In this document: positions 23,133-34,095 of the stretch, piece after piece
How the letters are laid out: each line of letters starts with the position of its first letter
Numbering within the stretch: position 1 is the first letter of the stretch
Assembly: GCA_000320545.1 (NCBI GenBank)
Contig: ADNK01001031.1
Span: 1-40,883, forward strand
Direction of reading: 5' to 3'
DNA from: Bigelowiella natans CCMP2755
Taxonomy: Eukaryota > Cercozoa > Chlorarachniophyceae
DNA length: 40,883 nt
Translations under genes and position numbers: made by a program
Notes under the pieces: model-generated
What the model saw: only the letters and a program-made list of their open reading frames with translations
Told to the model about the DNA's origin: nothing
Database searches by the model: none

Positions 23133-23765
23133 TATTTAGACATACTGCGCGCCCTTATTAATATGTCTGCGTGAAGTATTCGTGCTCCTTGATGCGCTTC
23201 CTCACCGATACGTCGCCCGTTCGAATCAGGAGGAGGAGGACGCAGAGGACCATCGTTTGGCATGGCATGAGTTTACTGCTCGCCCTTCCCAACGAAGCAT
23301 ACAACCCGTTACAACCTACAACGCGACCCAAACCCCTCCAAACCATTGCAGCGTCCCTCGACCGCGAGAGAGTCGTTCACGAAATGGCAAGGGGAGGGGG
23401 GAGCGAGATCGGGCTGAAGACGACGTCCTCTGGCGCCTCGGAAGATGAATCGAACGAAGAAGAAAGAACAGCGAGGAGAAAACAGGAAAAGGTTACGAAG
23501 ACAGAGGCCATTTCGAAGTTGCATCGATGAATTTAGCTTGTCGTCGTATCGAAAAAAGGGAAAACTCTGCTTACTCAGCGGCGAGTGCTCCCGAGGATGC
23601 GCCCGATTGGGGACGATTTTTACCCCGAAAACCTCGGGGACCGCCTGCAATTTGTCCTGACTCTGATTTAAGAGAGAAAATCAGTGGATTTTTTCTCGGC
23701 GACAAGGGATTCTGTTGTCGCGAATTAGCGGTGGATATGCGCGTCTCCCTGGCCATTCACGAACG
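23133..23765. promoter_or_regulatory. Shared divergent upstream region of the phosphatase and selenoprotein genes
   Basis: About 630 bases separate the two start codons, which point away from each other, so the promoters are shared or overlapping. Short open frames occur on both strands, but none carries a motif. A run of A's lies at about 23111-23119. No individual promoter element can be named. Confidence 0.5.
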
Positions 23766-24605
23766 ATGATCTACGTCTCCCCCAGCCGCTTCGGCGCGCT
23801 CTCCTTGGGGACCATGGCGATATCCATGCTCCTTCTCGTCGGAACAACATGGAGCAATCGAGCAGATCTAGGCCGTGGAGGATCCATCGCCGCCAACCCT
23901 GCAACCAGGAGGGGGTGTTCCGCAGCTATGACTTCCGTCGCTTCCATGCACCGCCCACAGCGCCTCGGCAGCCTTCAGCCGCAGCGAGGGCCTCTCCCGG
24001 TGCGTGCGATGGCGGGTGGAGCGGGGTCGGATACGTATAGAAAGCTGCAAGGGCAGCAAGTTCTCCGAGCAACTGACGGGCAGCCGGTCGACATCACCAG
24101 CCTTTGGGGTGAGAACGACAGAGCAGTTGTTGTGTTCTTCCGCTCGTTCGGGTGATTTTTCTGCCAGGAGCTAGCGGGACAGCTAGCTCGAGATGTGCTT
24201 CCCCAGCTTAACTCGGCTGGGGTGAAGCTCATCGCTGTGGGGATCGGGACGGGGGAGCGCGCCAAGGAGTTCTGCGCGCACGTGCCGTTTCCGGAGGAGA
24301 ACCTCTTCGCTGACCCGGACAACGTCTGCTACGACTCTCTCGGGCTGAAGAAGGGCTTCGCCACCACCTTTCTCAGGCCTGAGACTCCTTACTCCATCCT
24401 GGAGCGGCAGCAGAAGGACGGTGCGAAGGATATGCTGGACGCGCTGAAGAGGTGGAAGATGTGGATTCCGCCTAAGCTGGAGCAGGGGCTGCAGCAGGGG
24501 GGCACGTTCGTGTTTGACGGCCCCAACGAAGTCTTCCAGCACTTCGATCCTTCTACAGGAGCCCACGCTGATCTCTCGCAGGTTCTATCTGCGGCGCTCG
24601 CGTAA
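23766..24605 (+). CDS. SelU/PRXL2-type selenoprotein (thioredoxin-fold, AhpC-TSA_2), in-frame UGA = Sec130
   Basis: Translating from ATG 23766 through a TGA at 24153-24155 in the same frame gives 279 residues ending at TAA 24603. The TGA falls inside VVVFFRSFG-U-FFCQELA, where plant and animal relatives of the SelU/PRXL2 (AhpC-TSA_2) family have the redox motif FGCxxC, so the stop replaces the first Cys and yields U130-F-F-C133. Conserved sequence continues without shift on both sides: GVKLIAVGIGTGERAKEFC, LFADPDNVCYDSLGLKKGFATTF and LQQGGTFVF. A candidate SECIS lies downstream. Residues about 13-27 are hydrophobic, followed by an Arg/Ser-rich stretch, consistent with a signal or bipartite plastid leader, though no clear Phe cleavage motif is seen. 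The likely role is thiol/selenol oxidoreductase; the substrate is unknown. No intron. The alternative is a pseudogene with one nonsense change, which the intact flanks make unlikely. Confidence 0.9.
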
Positions 24606-24743
24606 AGTTTGAAAGTTTGCGATTGAGAATCGGAACTATATGCATCATGCATATGATGCGACAGTCTGCCGTGAATGGGCGTTGCTGGGGCATCGTCTTT
24701 CGGTATAATTGTGTCTTTGCTGGAAAGAAGCTAGTGATGATAT

Positions 24744-24845
24744 GTGTGTGGCCAATAATTGAAGTCTCTGCGAGAAAAGCTCTTTTCAATATGTGTTCGC
24801 AGAAACTGATCAAAGGAGTTGAGTTGCTCCACGAAGGCCGCGCAC
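24744..24845 (+). promoter_or_regulatory. Candidate SECIS element in the selenoprotein 3' UTR
   Basis: It starts about 140 bases after the stop. The 5' arm 24744-24753 can pair with 24836-24845 (ten pairs, two G-U). The quartet is TGAA at 24760-24763 against TGAT at 24807-24810, allowing U-U, G-A, A-G and A-U. Helix 2 is 24764-24773 with 24797-24806 (nine of ten pairs, one C-A mismatch). The apical loop 24774-24796 begins GAAAA, putting unpaired A's 12 bases after the UGA, the usual SECIS spacing. Two atypical points: the base before the quartet is U rather than A or G, and the 3' internal loop is long, holding a small GGAG/CTCC hairpin. Read by hand, not by a SECIS program. Confidence 0.6.
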
Positions 24846-25300
24846 TCGTCTAACTTGACAGCAATTTTCATTTGAATAACACGATTTTATTAGTCGACGT
24901 GTATGCACGCATGCAGGATGCAATAAGTGAAAGCAGATGCTAGTCATGGTTGCTACTGCCGGCGCGCAATGGCACTAGCGTAGATATAGCAAATGTAAGT
25001 GTATATCGTAGCGATCAAATCATATCGCAGTAATTCCAGCTGCGAGCACAGCCGATGGCTTCATCTAATTCACAGATTGAAACGTTGCCTATACATTCCA
25101 AGTCATATCGAATGCGTGCATGTGGACGAAGTTTACATTTACACGCTCTCGGTGAGTTCGGCGACTACACTACGCTGCTATTAGATACTTGCTTGCTCTG
25201 CCGAAATGAAAATGACGGTCACTGCCTACTATGCTGTCGATACACAGCGTTGCATCCTTTTTTTACTTGAGCTTATTCTCAATAGTAGGGCATCTAGCTC
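24846..25300. other. Convergent spacer after the selenoprotein gene
   Basis: About 450 bases with few simple repeats and some GCATGC-like palindromes. No protein motif is seen. It probably holds the 3' UTRs of the flanking genes. Confidence 0.5.
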
Positions 25301-25409
25301 CTATAGAGATTCTATGTATTTTCGGAACTCAGGGTCTTTCTGGTACTGCTCGGAGTTGCGAATATCGTACTGCTTGATCCTAAAGTCAGAACAGTAAATG
25401 ACACACACA

Positions 25410-25463
<54 letters not shown>

Positions 25464-27560
25464 AGATCAGTAGCTACAAACATACATATTATTTAAATAT
25501 ATGCATATTGATACCGCGAAACATTCTTGTACGTGCTATCCTTGGAATATCTCCCCTCCCCCCCCCCTCTTCCTCAAAAAATTTTCCCATGCATGGCTAT
25601 CACGTATATTATATCAGCATCGTAAAAGAACGCGTGTGCGCGACTGGAGTGGTGTGCTGGCTGTGCTAAATCGACCCACCACTCTGCATTGTACATCGAG
25701 TCCGAAAAGGCCGATTCGTCGTCCGTTCCGTGAGGAGACCAGCACTCAAATCGCTCTCTTTCCTCTGTGTCGAGGTCACTCTCCGCCGGCGTCAGTTCTT
25801 TGAACGTCCGCAGCTTCACGTCGGCTGCCAGTCCTTCTGATCGTTGCTTTTCCAGAACAAGCTGCAACCCCCCCCCGGCAACCGTACCCCATACAAACAC
25901 ACGCCCGCAAAAGCAATGATGTGAGGACGGACGAAGAGGAGGGCATCTGTGCCTTCAAAACTGTATGCCGATGATTCCGTACTACGACGAAGATATATCG
26001 CTCCTCTGCCCCGCCATCGTTGTTGAGTATCACCATCATCATCATCATCATCATCTTCTTCTTCTTCTTCTACTTCACCATTATCATCATCATCACCATC
26101 ATAGCATTCGAGCCATCTAGAGCAACCGACCTTATAGCATCGCCTCGGGAGATTCTTGCTTCGTTTCTTCCGATAGAAGAGCTCTTTCGCTTGAGCGGCG
26201 GGGGGGAGATCCGTGTTCTCCAGGTCCTTCTGCCGCCGTCCGAAGAAGTACAGCTCAAACGCTGCTTTCAAGCCGAACTTCCTCACCATCCTCGCATAGT
26301 CCTGGCTGGATTTTCGGTCCAGCACGAACACGTTTGCGACGAGCTCTTTTGTCGCGACGCCGCGGAATTTGAGGGCGGCGGATGCAAGCGCTGCTGAGGC
26401 TGGCGAGCTGACCCTTTGTTCTACTCCTCGGATGATGAGTGCCTCGCCCTCTTCCCCCCCCCCCCTCTCTTTCCCCTTTGTAACGTCGTCGTGTGACGAC
26501 AGCAGCCGCACCCTCTTACTGGTGGGCTCACCCCCCCCGCAACTTCCTCCTCCACGATATCCTGAGGAGGAGGAGGATGATGATGATGATGATGATGACG
26601 ACGCCAATGCTGCCTGGAGGAATGGATCCGTTGTAACCGTGCAGTTGACAATTCGGTCTAAAACTAGAGTCGTTGAAGCAACACGCTGTGGAGGGAGGGA
26701 GGGAGGGAGGGAGGGAGAGAAGGAGGGAGAGAGTGTAGGGAGGGGGGTGGCGGGCGTCCCGAGTTAGAAGAGTAATCAGGTGCCTTGCAATCCAAATGCA
26801 CGCACACAATAAACAGCCACGCACAAATAATCATTATGATGTACATCATGATACAGATTTATATATGTATATATGGTTTTGGTATCGAGGGACTTCGTGC
26901 TGGAATGTTGAAAATCCCTTTTATCTTTCCACGTGGCAAACACGCAGCAGATGGGGCAGCACCTTCCTATTGAGCAGCGAAACAGCATTCTGTGCGTCCA
27001 TGTATGCCTCGCTCCCAAAGCGAAGGCCCCCCTTCGAGTTAGTTGCATACAATTGGGTTTTTCGGGATGGTCAGGCTTATGTTTTATGAGAATGGTGCTT
27101 AGACTACGACTACTTCTTGTTGTGCGACAACGCTACCGCTCCGAACGCTTTCCCCTTCAGTGTTTCTTCAATGTACATTCTGCTACAAACGCTAACTACC
27201 GAAGAAGGGACACGTACTTTTGTGAGGAGGCGCGTTCTGCCCGCGTCTTCCCCGCCCCCTTGCCAGCTGGTTGATTCCCGCTCCCATGGAAAATCGGGGT
27301 GCTTGATCTGCATTTATGGAAAAGTTGCGGTTTAATCCTCTACGCTATGACTTTTCCTGTGGACATGTTACGCGTGTGTATGTGTCAGGATGACGATGAT
27401 ACCATGATCGTTTCGTATCGGTTTCGCGGTTGCTTTGTCCGCGGGTCGATGCCTGGATGGTTTCTGTACCTGCATCCACGGAGAGGAGGACAGACAGCAG
27501 CTTTATGACGTGCAAACACATACGACGCCCATACACACAGAATTACATAAATACAGGAAT

Positions 27561-27631
<71 letters not shown>

Positions 27632-28400
27632 GATAGATGAATACATCTCTCGCACACGTACGCATATACATTAATGGATGTGAGTGACAAGTGCATGGTC
27701 CGCAAGGCGAAGTTGCCATCCTCAGTGAGAGCGCTACCGTGTGTAAACTGGGTCGCCCCACTCGTTCAAGATACCCTTATTAACCCTCAGCCACCGGTCG
27801 ATCAGCTATATGTTCGTTTGCGTACACACACACACACACGCACACAAGTAATAGGAGCATCAACAATGTCCACAAACGCACACACTCGCACGCACATGAA
27901 TATATATCATACACATTGCAATTTCATTAACGATAGAGAGATTACCTCAAATATAAATATAAACCCTCAATTATCACCACCAAGCTGCAACGGGGTTTTC
28001 ACGATGTGTACAGCAAAAGGCAAATTGATATTATTTCCTACCCGTCGTTGCGCTGGAGTAACGAAATTGAGACCACGCCCATCGTCTTCCTCACTACCTG
28101 CTCGAAGATTTCGTATCCCTAACATAGATCCTCGGTGCAACGACATACTGGCTATCTTTGCGCTGGGAAGAGATACCCTGAGCAGGAGAAAAAGACAATA
28201 CTTACATCTGCCATTTGCCTGCAGGGAGGGAAGGAGTTATGCTTTACCTGAGAATCAACACCAGCAATACCAGTCTCATGTGCGACACTTCTCCTCAGAT
28301 TCGTTCTCGCACGACGCCGCACTACCCCCCCCCCTCGGCCATCGGGTCGTTTTGGCTGGCTCGGCTGGGGAAGGACCGGCGATCTATTGCCGATCAAGCC
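25301..28400 (-). CDS. Unrecognised spliced gene (one or more), exons only partly joined
   Basis: Several minus-strand blocks look coding and have splice-like borders, but I could not assemble one frame. They are: 25379-25301, ending in RKYIESL-stop; 25861 to about 25676, containing KLRTFKELTPAESDLDTEE and DSMYNAEWW; about 26620-26131, with a polyserine run, VATKELVANVFVLDRKSS, YARMVRKFGLKAAFELYFFG and RKKRSKNLPRRCYK; about 27025-26960 (GGLRFGSEAYMDAQNAVSLL); about 27200-27115 (MYIEETLKGKAFGAVALSH); about 27805-27740 (LIDRWLRVNKGILNEWGDPV); and about 28170-28085 (KDSQYVVAPRIYVRDTK). Their composition differs from the microsatellite introns between them. I recognise no family and infer no function. 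The whole could be two genes. Convergent with the selenoprotein gene, divergent from the aquaporin. Confidence 0.4.
25401..25457. repeat. CA then GA microsatellite
   Basis: Just upstream (minus strand) of the last block of the unrecognised gene. Confidence 0.95.
27569..27628. repeat. AG microsatellite
   Basis: One of the longest pure dinucleotide runs in the window, about 60 bases, between blocks of the unrecognised gene. Confidence 0.95.
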
Positions 28401-28914
28401 GGAGATGAAGCCGAGGTCCTCAAAGCGGCGCGAAAAGTCTCTGAAAATCTCTGTACGTGAAAATCCCGGACATTTCTGAATTTCCCCGTTACTTTTGACG
28501 AAAAATTAAATCATCCTTTTTGAAATTTCATTTGAAAAATTTGCAGGACAGTTTCGGCGTGGGCTGTGAAGGTGATATGACAACCGGAAGTATCCCGAAA
28601 ATATCCAAAATAAAATTGCTAGTTTATACTCCTTCATGGCTTAGGATCTTGTGCTGGCAAGATCTGTGTTCGTTGCATTCATTTGATCTATTTTTAACCA
28701 GTAATATTTCCAATTAAAGCAGGTCCTCATTGGCGGACGGACTTAAAGCGTGTATTGATCCGGCAGCAACAATTCTCCACGATTGTGCAAAACCTTGGTT
28801 ATTTTGATCGTCGTCAACCAATAATCATTGTCGCAGTATATATTTCTCCTACATTCCGTTCATCAAAGCGGAGAAGCTAATTCTTAAAACTCTCCTTTTC
28901 AGTGGGGGGCGAGA
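28401..28914. other. Region upstream of the aquaporin start
   Basis: Contains splice-like pieces on the plus strand (a donor near 28453, a short block 28545-28569 flanked by AG and GT) that might be 5' UTR exons of the aquaporin gene. Joining them to the first coding exon gives a stop in some phases, so they are not included in its CDS. Confidence 0.3.
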
Positions 28915-29680
28915 ATGGAGAGGTGGCTGATCCTGAGCAAGGCTCCCAGCCTCTTCCGCATCTACTGCATTGAGTTCGCTGGGACACTCGCTTTCTGCTA
29001 CTTACAGGTAAACGTATTCGTCTCGAGAACACTTGCCTCTTCTGCGGAATTCCTTGAAGTAGATGGTATGTTCTCTATGGTAACGTGAATCGTCTCCTCT
29101 CGTACGCAGACGTTGATCGTTGTCGTGAGCGGGGATTTGCTGGATGAAGCGATGAGTCTTAATAGGGTCATTGTCGTTGCGCTTGGCGGGTAGCTATTAA
29201 TACCTTTGATTCACAGATGTGGAATGTAAGCTCCTCATCGCTATTTTTGATCAAATGCTTCTCGAAGAGATAACTGGAAATCAAGATGATAGTATTCTCA
29301 TTGATACTGAAAAAGCTCCTTTTAACTTTCCCTCTCCCTTATAAACTTCCATTCATAACGTTTTTCTTCTTCGCCATTTTTATGCCATATCGCGCTTGGA
29401 TTGATGAACAACGAATCTACAGCGGTTTCATTTATTACGGGGCATTGTACCTCTCGATGATGTACACTCAAGGCTACGGTAGCGACAAGCAATTGCGCTT
29501 GTGCAAGAGAAAGGAGCATATGTTGCGTGAATATGTATTTGTTCCTGTTTTCTCGTGTTCATGAGATAGTGTTTGTTCTGTGGTGCGCGGCAGAAATAAA
29601 GCATAATTTTCATTTTTTTCAAGAAATTCGCTAATTCTTAGATATCGTAATGACAATCTTTGCCCTCCTCTAAATTGTGG

Positions 29681-29717
<37 letters not shown>

Positions 29718-30404
29718 TATCACATTATTATTATTATTATTATCATCATCATCATCATCATCAGGAGCGTACTTGAACCCTGCGATTACGATTGGCCTTG
29801 TAGTGGTGGATTTGTTTCTTCAGGTTGCTGTTGTAGACGCAGCAGCTTCGATGACGATGACGACGACGATGATGATGATGCTAATGTTTGACTCAATATA
29901 AAGCACAGATCAAGCAGATGGAATTTGTGTGTGCAGTGTTGTGGGTGGGTGTGCGTGCGTGTCACGAGTGTAGGGAGTGTAGGGAGGCATGGCACATATA
30001 CGCAGATAAACACTTATCATTATTATCACTATCATCATCATCATCATCATCATCATCATAGGTGAGGGCGGGGATGGAGGCATGCGCAGGATTATTGTGT
30101 GTAGTGCTGCAAGTTCTTGGTGGGTATTGTCCCATGAAACAGCTGAATAAATCAACAACAGTAGCAGTAGCAAGCAGCAGCAGCGCTCGTATGAAACATC
30201 CGTAACACGCACACATTGTCCATATACAGAGCATATGATATGATGCTTCTATATATCTTCCATATAATATAAATATATATATATATATATGTATATATAT
30301 ATTCTATGAAACAAAGGTGCCTACCTCGGCTCTGTCCTCGCGTACTACAGCGTCCCCGAACCAGGTGGTGATGATGGAAATGCATAGTGGGGCTATGTAA
30401 GAAT

Positions 30405-30478
<74 letters not shown>

Positions 30479-31032
30479 TGTCGTATCAGACTCCGGAGCC
30501 GAAGGGCTAGGTGTTGCGCAGCCGAATCTAGGTATGCTACACAGGAGGAGGAAGAAGAAGAGGAGGAAGAAGAGAAGGAAGAAGAGTGGGGTGGTGTAGC
30601 ATGTGTGTTGTGCAAACCTCATGAAGGAGGAGGGGAGGAGAAGAGACATGATCGGAGATGAATCATGATGATGATATGGTCAGCGTGTTTGAACTGCGAA
30701 CGCACGTGCACATAAATAACAACGACACATCTGGATAGGGATGACCACGATGCAGATTTGGTGCTTGGAGGTCGCTCTGTGCTCCATCCTTGCTTTGATT
30801 GTGCTGTCCGTGCGGCTGAATGAAGGGAAAAGGTGGACTGATGATCGCTTTAGCCGTTCGCGCGGCGGTTAGATGACACAGTAGAAACGCAAAGAGCGGC
30901 GCGTCGCCATTCCTCTTGAAAGCACTCTTCTTCTTCTTCTTCCTTTTAAAAGATGCTCTGAGACGGCATCGATCGATTGTAGCACAACGATACGGGTTCC
31001 ATTCTCATCGAGGAATCCACGTTCGCTCACTG

Positions 31033-31065
<33 letters not shown>

Positions 31066-31563
31066 CGGTCGTCGTCGTCGTTACTGTTGTCGACATCTCG
31101 CCCGCTCTTTCGGATCAGGTCGTCCATCCTGATAGCTCTGGCCTACGTAACGATGTCGCTCCTCTCATTCCCTCTGGCGTTCAGGTGATACGCTTCGAGT
31201 TTTACGCTTCGGAGTTGTGATGAAGATGACGATGACGACGATGATGATGATGATGATGATGATGACGACGACGACGATGGTGATGTAGAGGGCGTGATGG
31301 TGACCTCCATACTCATCCACAGCACCCTCAATCCTGCTCGGTCGTTTGGCCCGGTACTTGCGAACGGCTTCAGCGACGGGGCTGGTAGGCTATTCTTCCT
31401 CCGCAGCAGCATAATTTAGCACTGGATGCAATGGCGCTAGTAGGAGCGGCGCATGGATGGATTTCACTGCATCATCGATGTTTTTGGCAACATTTCGCCA
31501 ACCTCGCCCCCTTTTCTCTATGAGTGCAGCCCTCACTCAGCTCCTCCTCTTATGACTTGCGCC

Positions 31564-31606
<43 letters not shown>

Positions 31607-32068
31607 CGCTATCGCCTTTTTTCGGTGGCGATTTGTGTGTGCGACAGATTACTTATGGGTCGAAGTAACAGCGCCGGTGCTAGGCTCCATCGTAGGGGCA
31701 ATCGGTAGGTGGTGGCGGTGGTGGTGGTGCTGTCCCTTCAGACTACTTTTTGCCTCCTCCCGACTCTGTTTTGAAACACATGATGATGCGTCCTGGAAAG
31801 CCTCCTGTTCGCCGATGCTTTATGATCCCCCCGTTGACCGCCCCCTTCGTCCATCAAAGTTTGATGCTCTTGGCAGGAGATACTCATCAACCATCCATCA
31901 TTAGCAGCCTGACATAACCGTTGCTTTCCGTGCTTATTAGCGTTTTACTTCGTCAACTTCGACGGATTTTCTGTGGTAAGCTCGCACCAGGCTGTGGACG
32001 CTGGCGGGATGCGAGATAACTACTATTTCAGTAAGCAACAGCGGTTGATGAGGTCATCGCCCGCATGA
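28915..32068 (+). CDS. Aquaporin (major intrinsic protein), thirteen exons
   Basis: A six-helix channel of the MIP family, for water or small neutral solutes. Exons: 28915-29007, 29110-29189, 29423-29478, 29765-29799, 30062-30119, 30317-30364, 30490-30531, 30739-30832, 31119-31184, 31323-31384, 31648-31704, 31941-31975, 31991-32068. All borders are GT/AG and all phases agree, giving 267 residues, the usual MIP length. Helix 1 is FRIYCIEFAGTLAFCYL. Loop B has GAYLNPAITIGL (NPA at 81-83) and loop E has TLNPARSFGPVL (NPA at 194-196, selectivity-filter Arg197). The last helix includes WVEVTAPVLGSIVGAI, and the tail is short with two tyrosines. The ATG at 28915 is the first in the TM1 exon; a longer N-terminus from an upstream exon cannot be excluded. 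Exons are as short as 35 bases and introns hold many microsatellites. Subfamily and membrane are not determinable by eye. Confidence 0.88.
29680..29764. repeat. ATC/TTA triplet repeats up to a splice acceptor
   Basis: The repeat runs right into the CAG acceptor of the aquaporin exon that encodes the first NPA motif (29765). Confidence 0.92.
30409..30473. repeat. Compound CA-TA microsatellite
   Basis: In the aquaporin intron between exons 30317-30364 and 30490-30531. Confidence 0.95.
31566..31604. repeat. GT microsatellite
   Basis: In the aquaporin intron before the exon at 31648. Confidence 0.95.
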
Positions 32069-33357
32069 GCGCCGGGATCCAGCGTAGCGGCCGTTGCCAA
32101 GCTGGCAACGCAGAATGAAAATTGTGATCAAATTCACGATATTACTTATTAGCACTGTAAAGAATCACCCAATGCTGCGGTCTACTGATAAAATATGCAC
32201 GCTGTTATATTGGCGCTTGCAAGCTTGTACGCGCGCAATAATAAGCTGAAACATGCTCAGCTCCTAGCACTCGTAACATTTCGCTTTGGCATTGTATTCT
32301 CAGCGCAGAGTATGCTTTAGTCGTCGAGCTTATCAGCTTCCCACGTGTATCAGAACCGCATGCCGAGCTGTAGTATACCAAGCTGCTGTCACTGTGCGCG
32401 TAAGAAAGCATGAACATCTACCTAGGCAGCCCACGGATGTCACGTACGTACATACATTCAGCCAATGTTGCCGTGGTAGTAGTGCGTACAATTACAGCAT
32501 GCGGATGGCATGTGTGTGTGACCAGCTCTAGCAGCTGGGAGCTAAATAGTACCACAGATTGTGTATTTATAATATGCAAAACACGACATGCATGGCCGCA
32601 TCTCGTTCATCGCTACACCATAATGGCTCTTTGTTGGTACGAGTAGCTTTAGACTTCGGGTTGCAACTTTTTCGTAGCACGTGTATGTACATTCCAGCCA
32701 TTGCCTATTGATCCTCATTCTACTCGAGAGAAGCACCGAAGATGGTAATTCGTGTAGGGAACACCGATGAAACGGGGCCATCTTTATCATTGCATGCCGA
32801 CCGCACAGCTAACCGTCGCTAAATGATTCTTTGACTTTCCTTTGCTGTGATGGCTTTGTCGTCCTATGGCGCGGCCATGTGACGAGAATTGCTACCTACC
32901 CCCTGCAAGCGTAGTCGAGATCAGCACGAACAATCCGGATGGGAGGGGATGTTGAGTCGTCTTTTTCTCCCACCCCCACCCCTCCCCCGCTCTCTTTCAC
33001 ACGCACACGCACACGCACACGCGCGCGCGCGCGCGCGTAAAGAACACGTTTGTGCGTTGGCAAGCCGCGGACCGTGGGCTTCTTGGAGACGTGAAGCGAT
33101 AGGTCACGACGAATTTTGAAGCCAAGTCCGATATAACTGTCGTAGTCGTCTGCATTACTCCCCAGCCAGGGATGATACGCAGCTTGAGCCGGACGCGAGA
33201 CAAGGGCACACACCAGAAGAGAAGAAGTTCTTTACGCGCACATAGTGGTTCATACCTCCAGCACATGTACACATGTCAACATCAAACATCAAACCGACCT
33301 GCATACACACACACACACGCACACACACACACACACACACAAACGCAAATCGATATT

Positions 33358-33403
<46 letters not shown>

Positions 33404-33650
33404 TTTACTCTCACTTTTACACGTATGGGCATTGCGCGTGCGTGTTGCATGTGGAAGAGCAGGTGAGTGAACCTGCTGCCAGCGATGACTGCAGACCCAA
33501 GCTGTCCTTCCTCAATGGCGAAGGCTCGCGTGCGCTATCTCTAAAAGCAGCCCTCCCCACACTGCGGACATGTCTTTTCCTTCAATTCAGTGCGGGGAGA
33601 GAGAACCTAAACGTACCCGGGCCTGCACGAGTTCCTTTGCTATAGTAGTC
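32069..33650. other. Convergent spacer between the aquaporin and the second zinc-finger gene
   Basis: The first 800 bases are palindrome-rich with few simple repeats. CA, GC and TA microsatellites follow at about 33000-33037 and 33298-33398. On the minus strand near 33590-33545 a half zinc finger (KEKTCPQCGEG) can be read, and a further CXXC-free block lies near 33213-33040 (GFKIRRDLSLHVSKKPTV). These may be leftover or alternative 3' exons of the neighbouring zinc-finger gene, or parts of another gene. I could not splice them. Confidence 0.35.
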
Positions 33651-34008
33651 TCACGTGCTCTTTGATGATTCGGCGACCATAGCAATGACGCCCTTCCCGT
33701 GAACCCGCCTTCGATTACACGATGTATGCACGCATATTATATCCTGGATTAGAAAGAGCGGCGGCTGCTCGCTTGGCTCGCTGGCTGCTGTGGTAGTGAG
33801 CTCCTCGGACACCCACGCACATACATACACGCGCACACGCACGTGAGCAGCATACGCACAGCATATCTTTACCTCAGGTGGTTGTCGATGTGCCCTTTCT
33901 GTCGGAACCCCTGCCAAGTAATGTTTGATTGATTCGTATTTCTATCATGCGATATTGGGGACAAGCATTGCTTGCCTGTGTGTGTACTCCCCCCCCTCCC
34001 CCCCTCCC

Positions 34009-34058
<50 letters not shown>

Positions 34059-34064
34059 TCTCTT

Positions 34065-34095
<31 letters not shown>

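Noticed and set aside
23715-24155. A short protein ending at the TGA at 24153, and a separate one starting at GTG 24195
   Set aside because: Both are halves of one conserved frame. The TGA replaces a redox Cys, so a single selenoprotein is the better reading.
24736-24741. ATGAT at 24736 as the SECIS 5' quartet
   Set aside because: It is about 70 bases from the 3' TGAT and no helix of suitable length joins them; the TGAA at 24760 fits far better.
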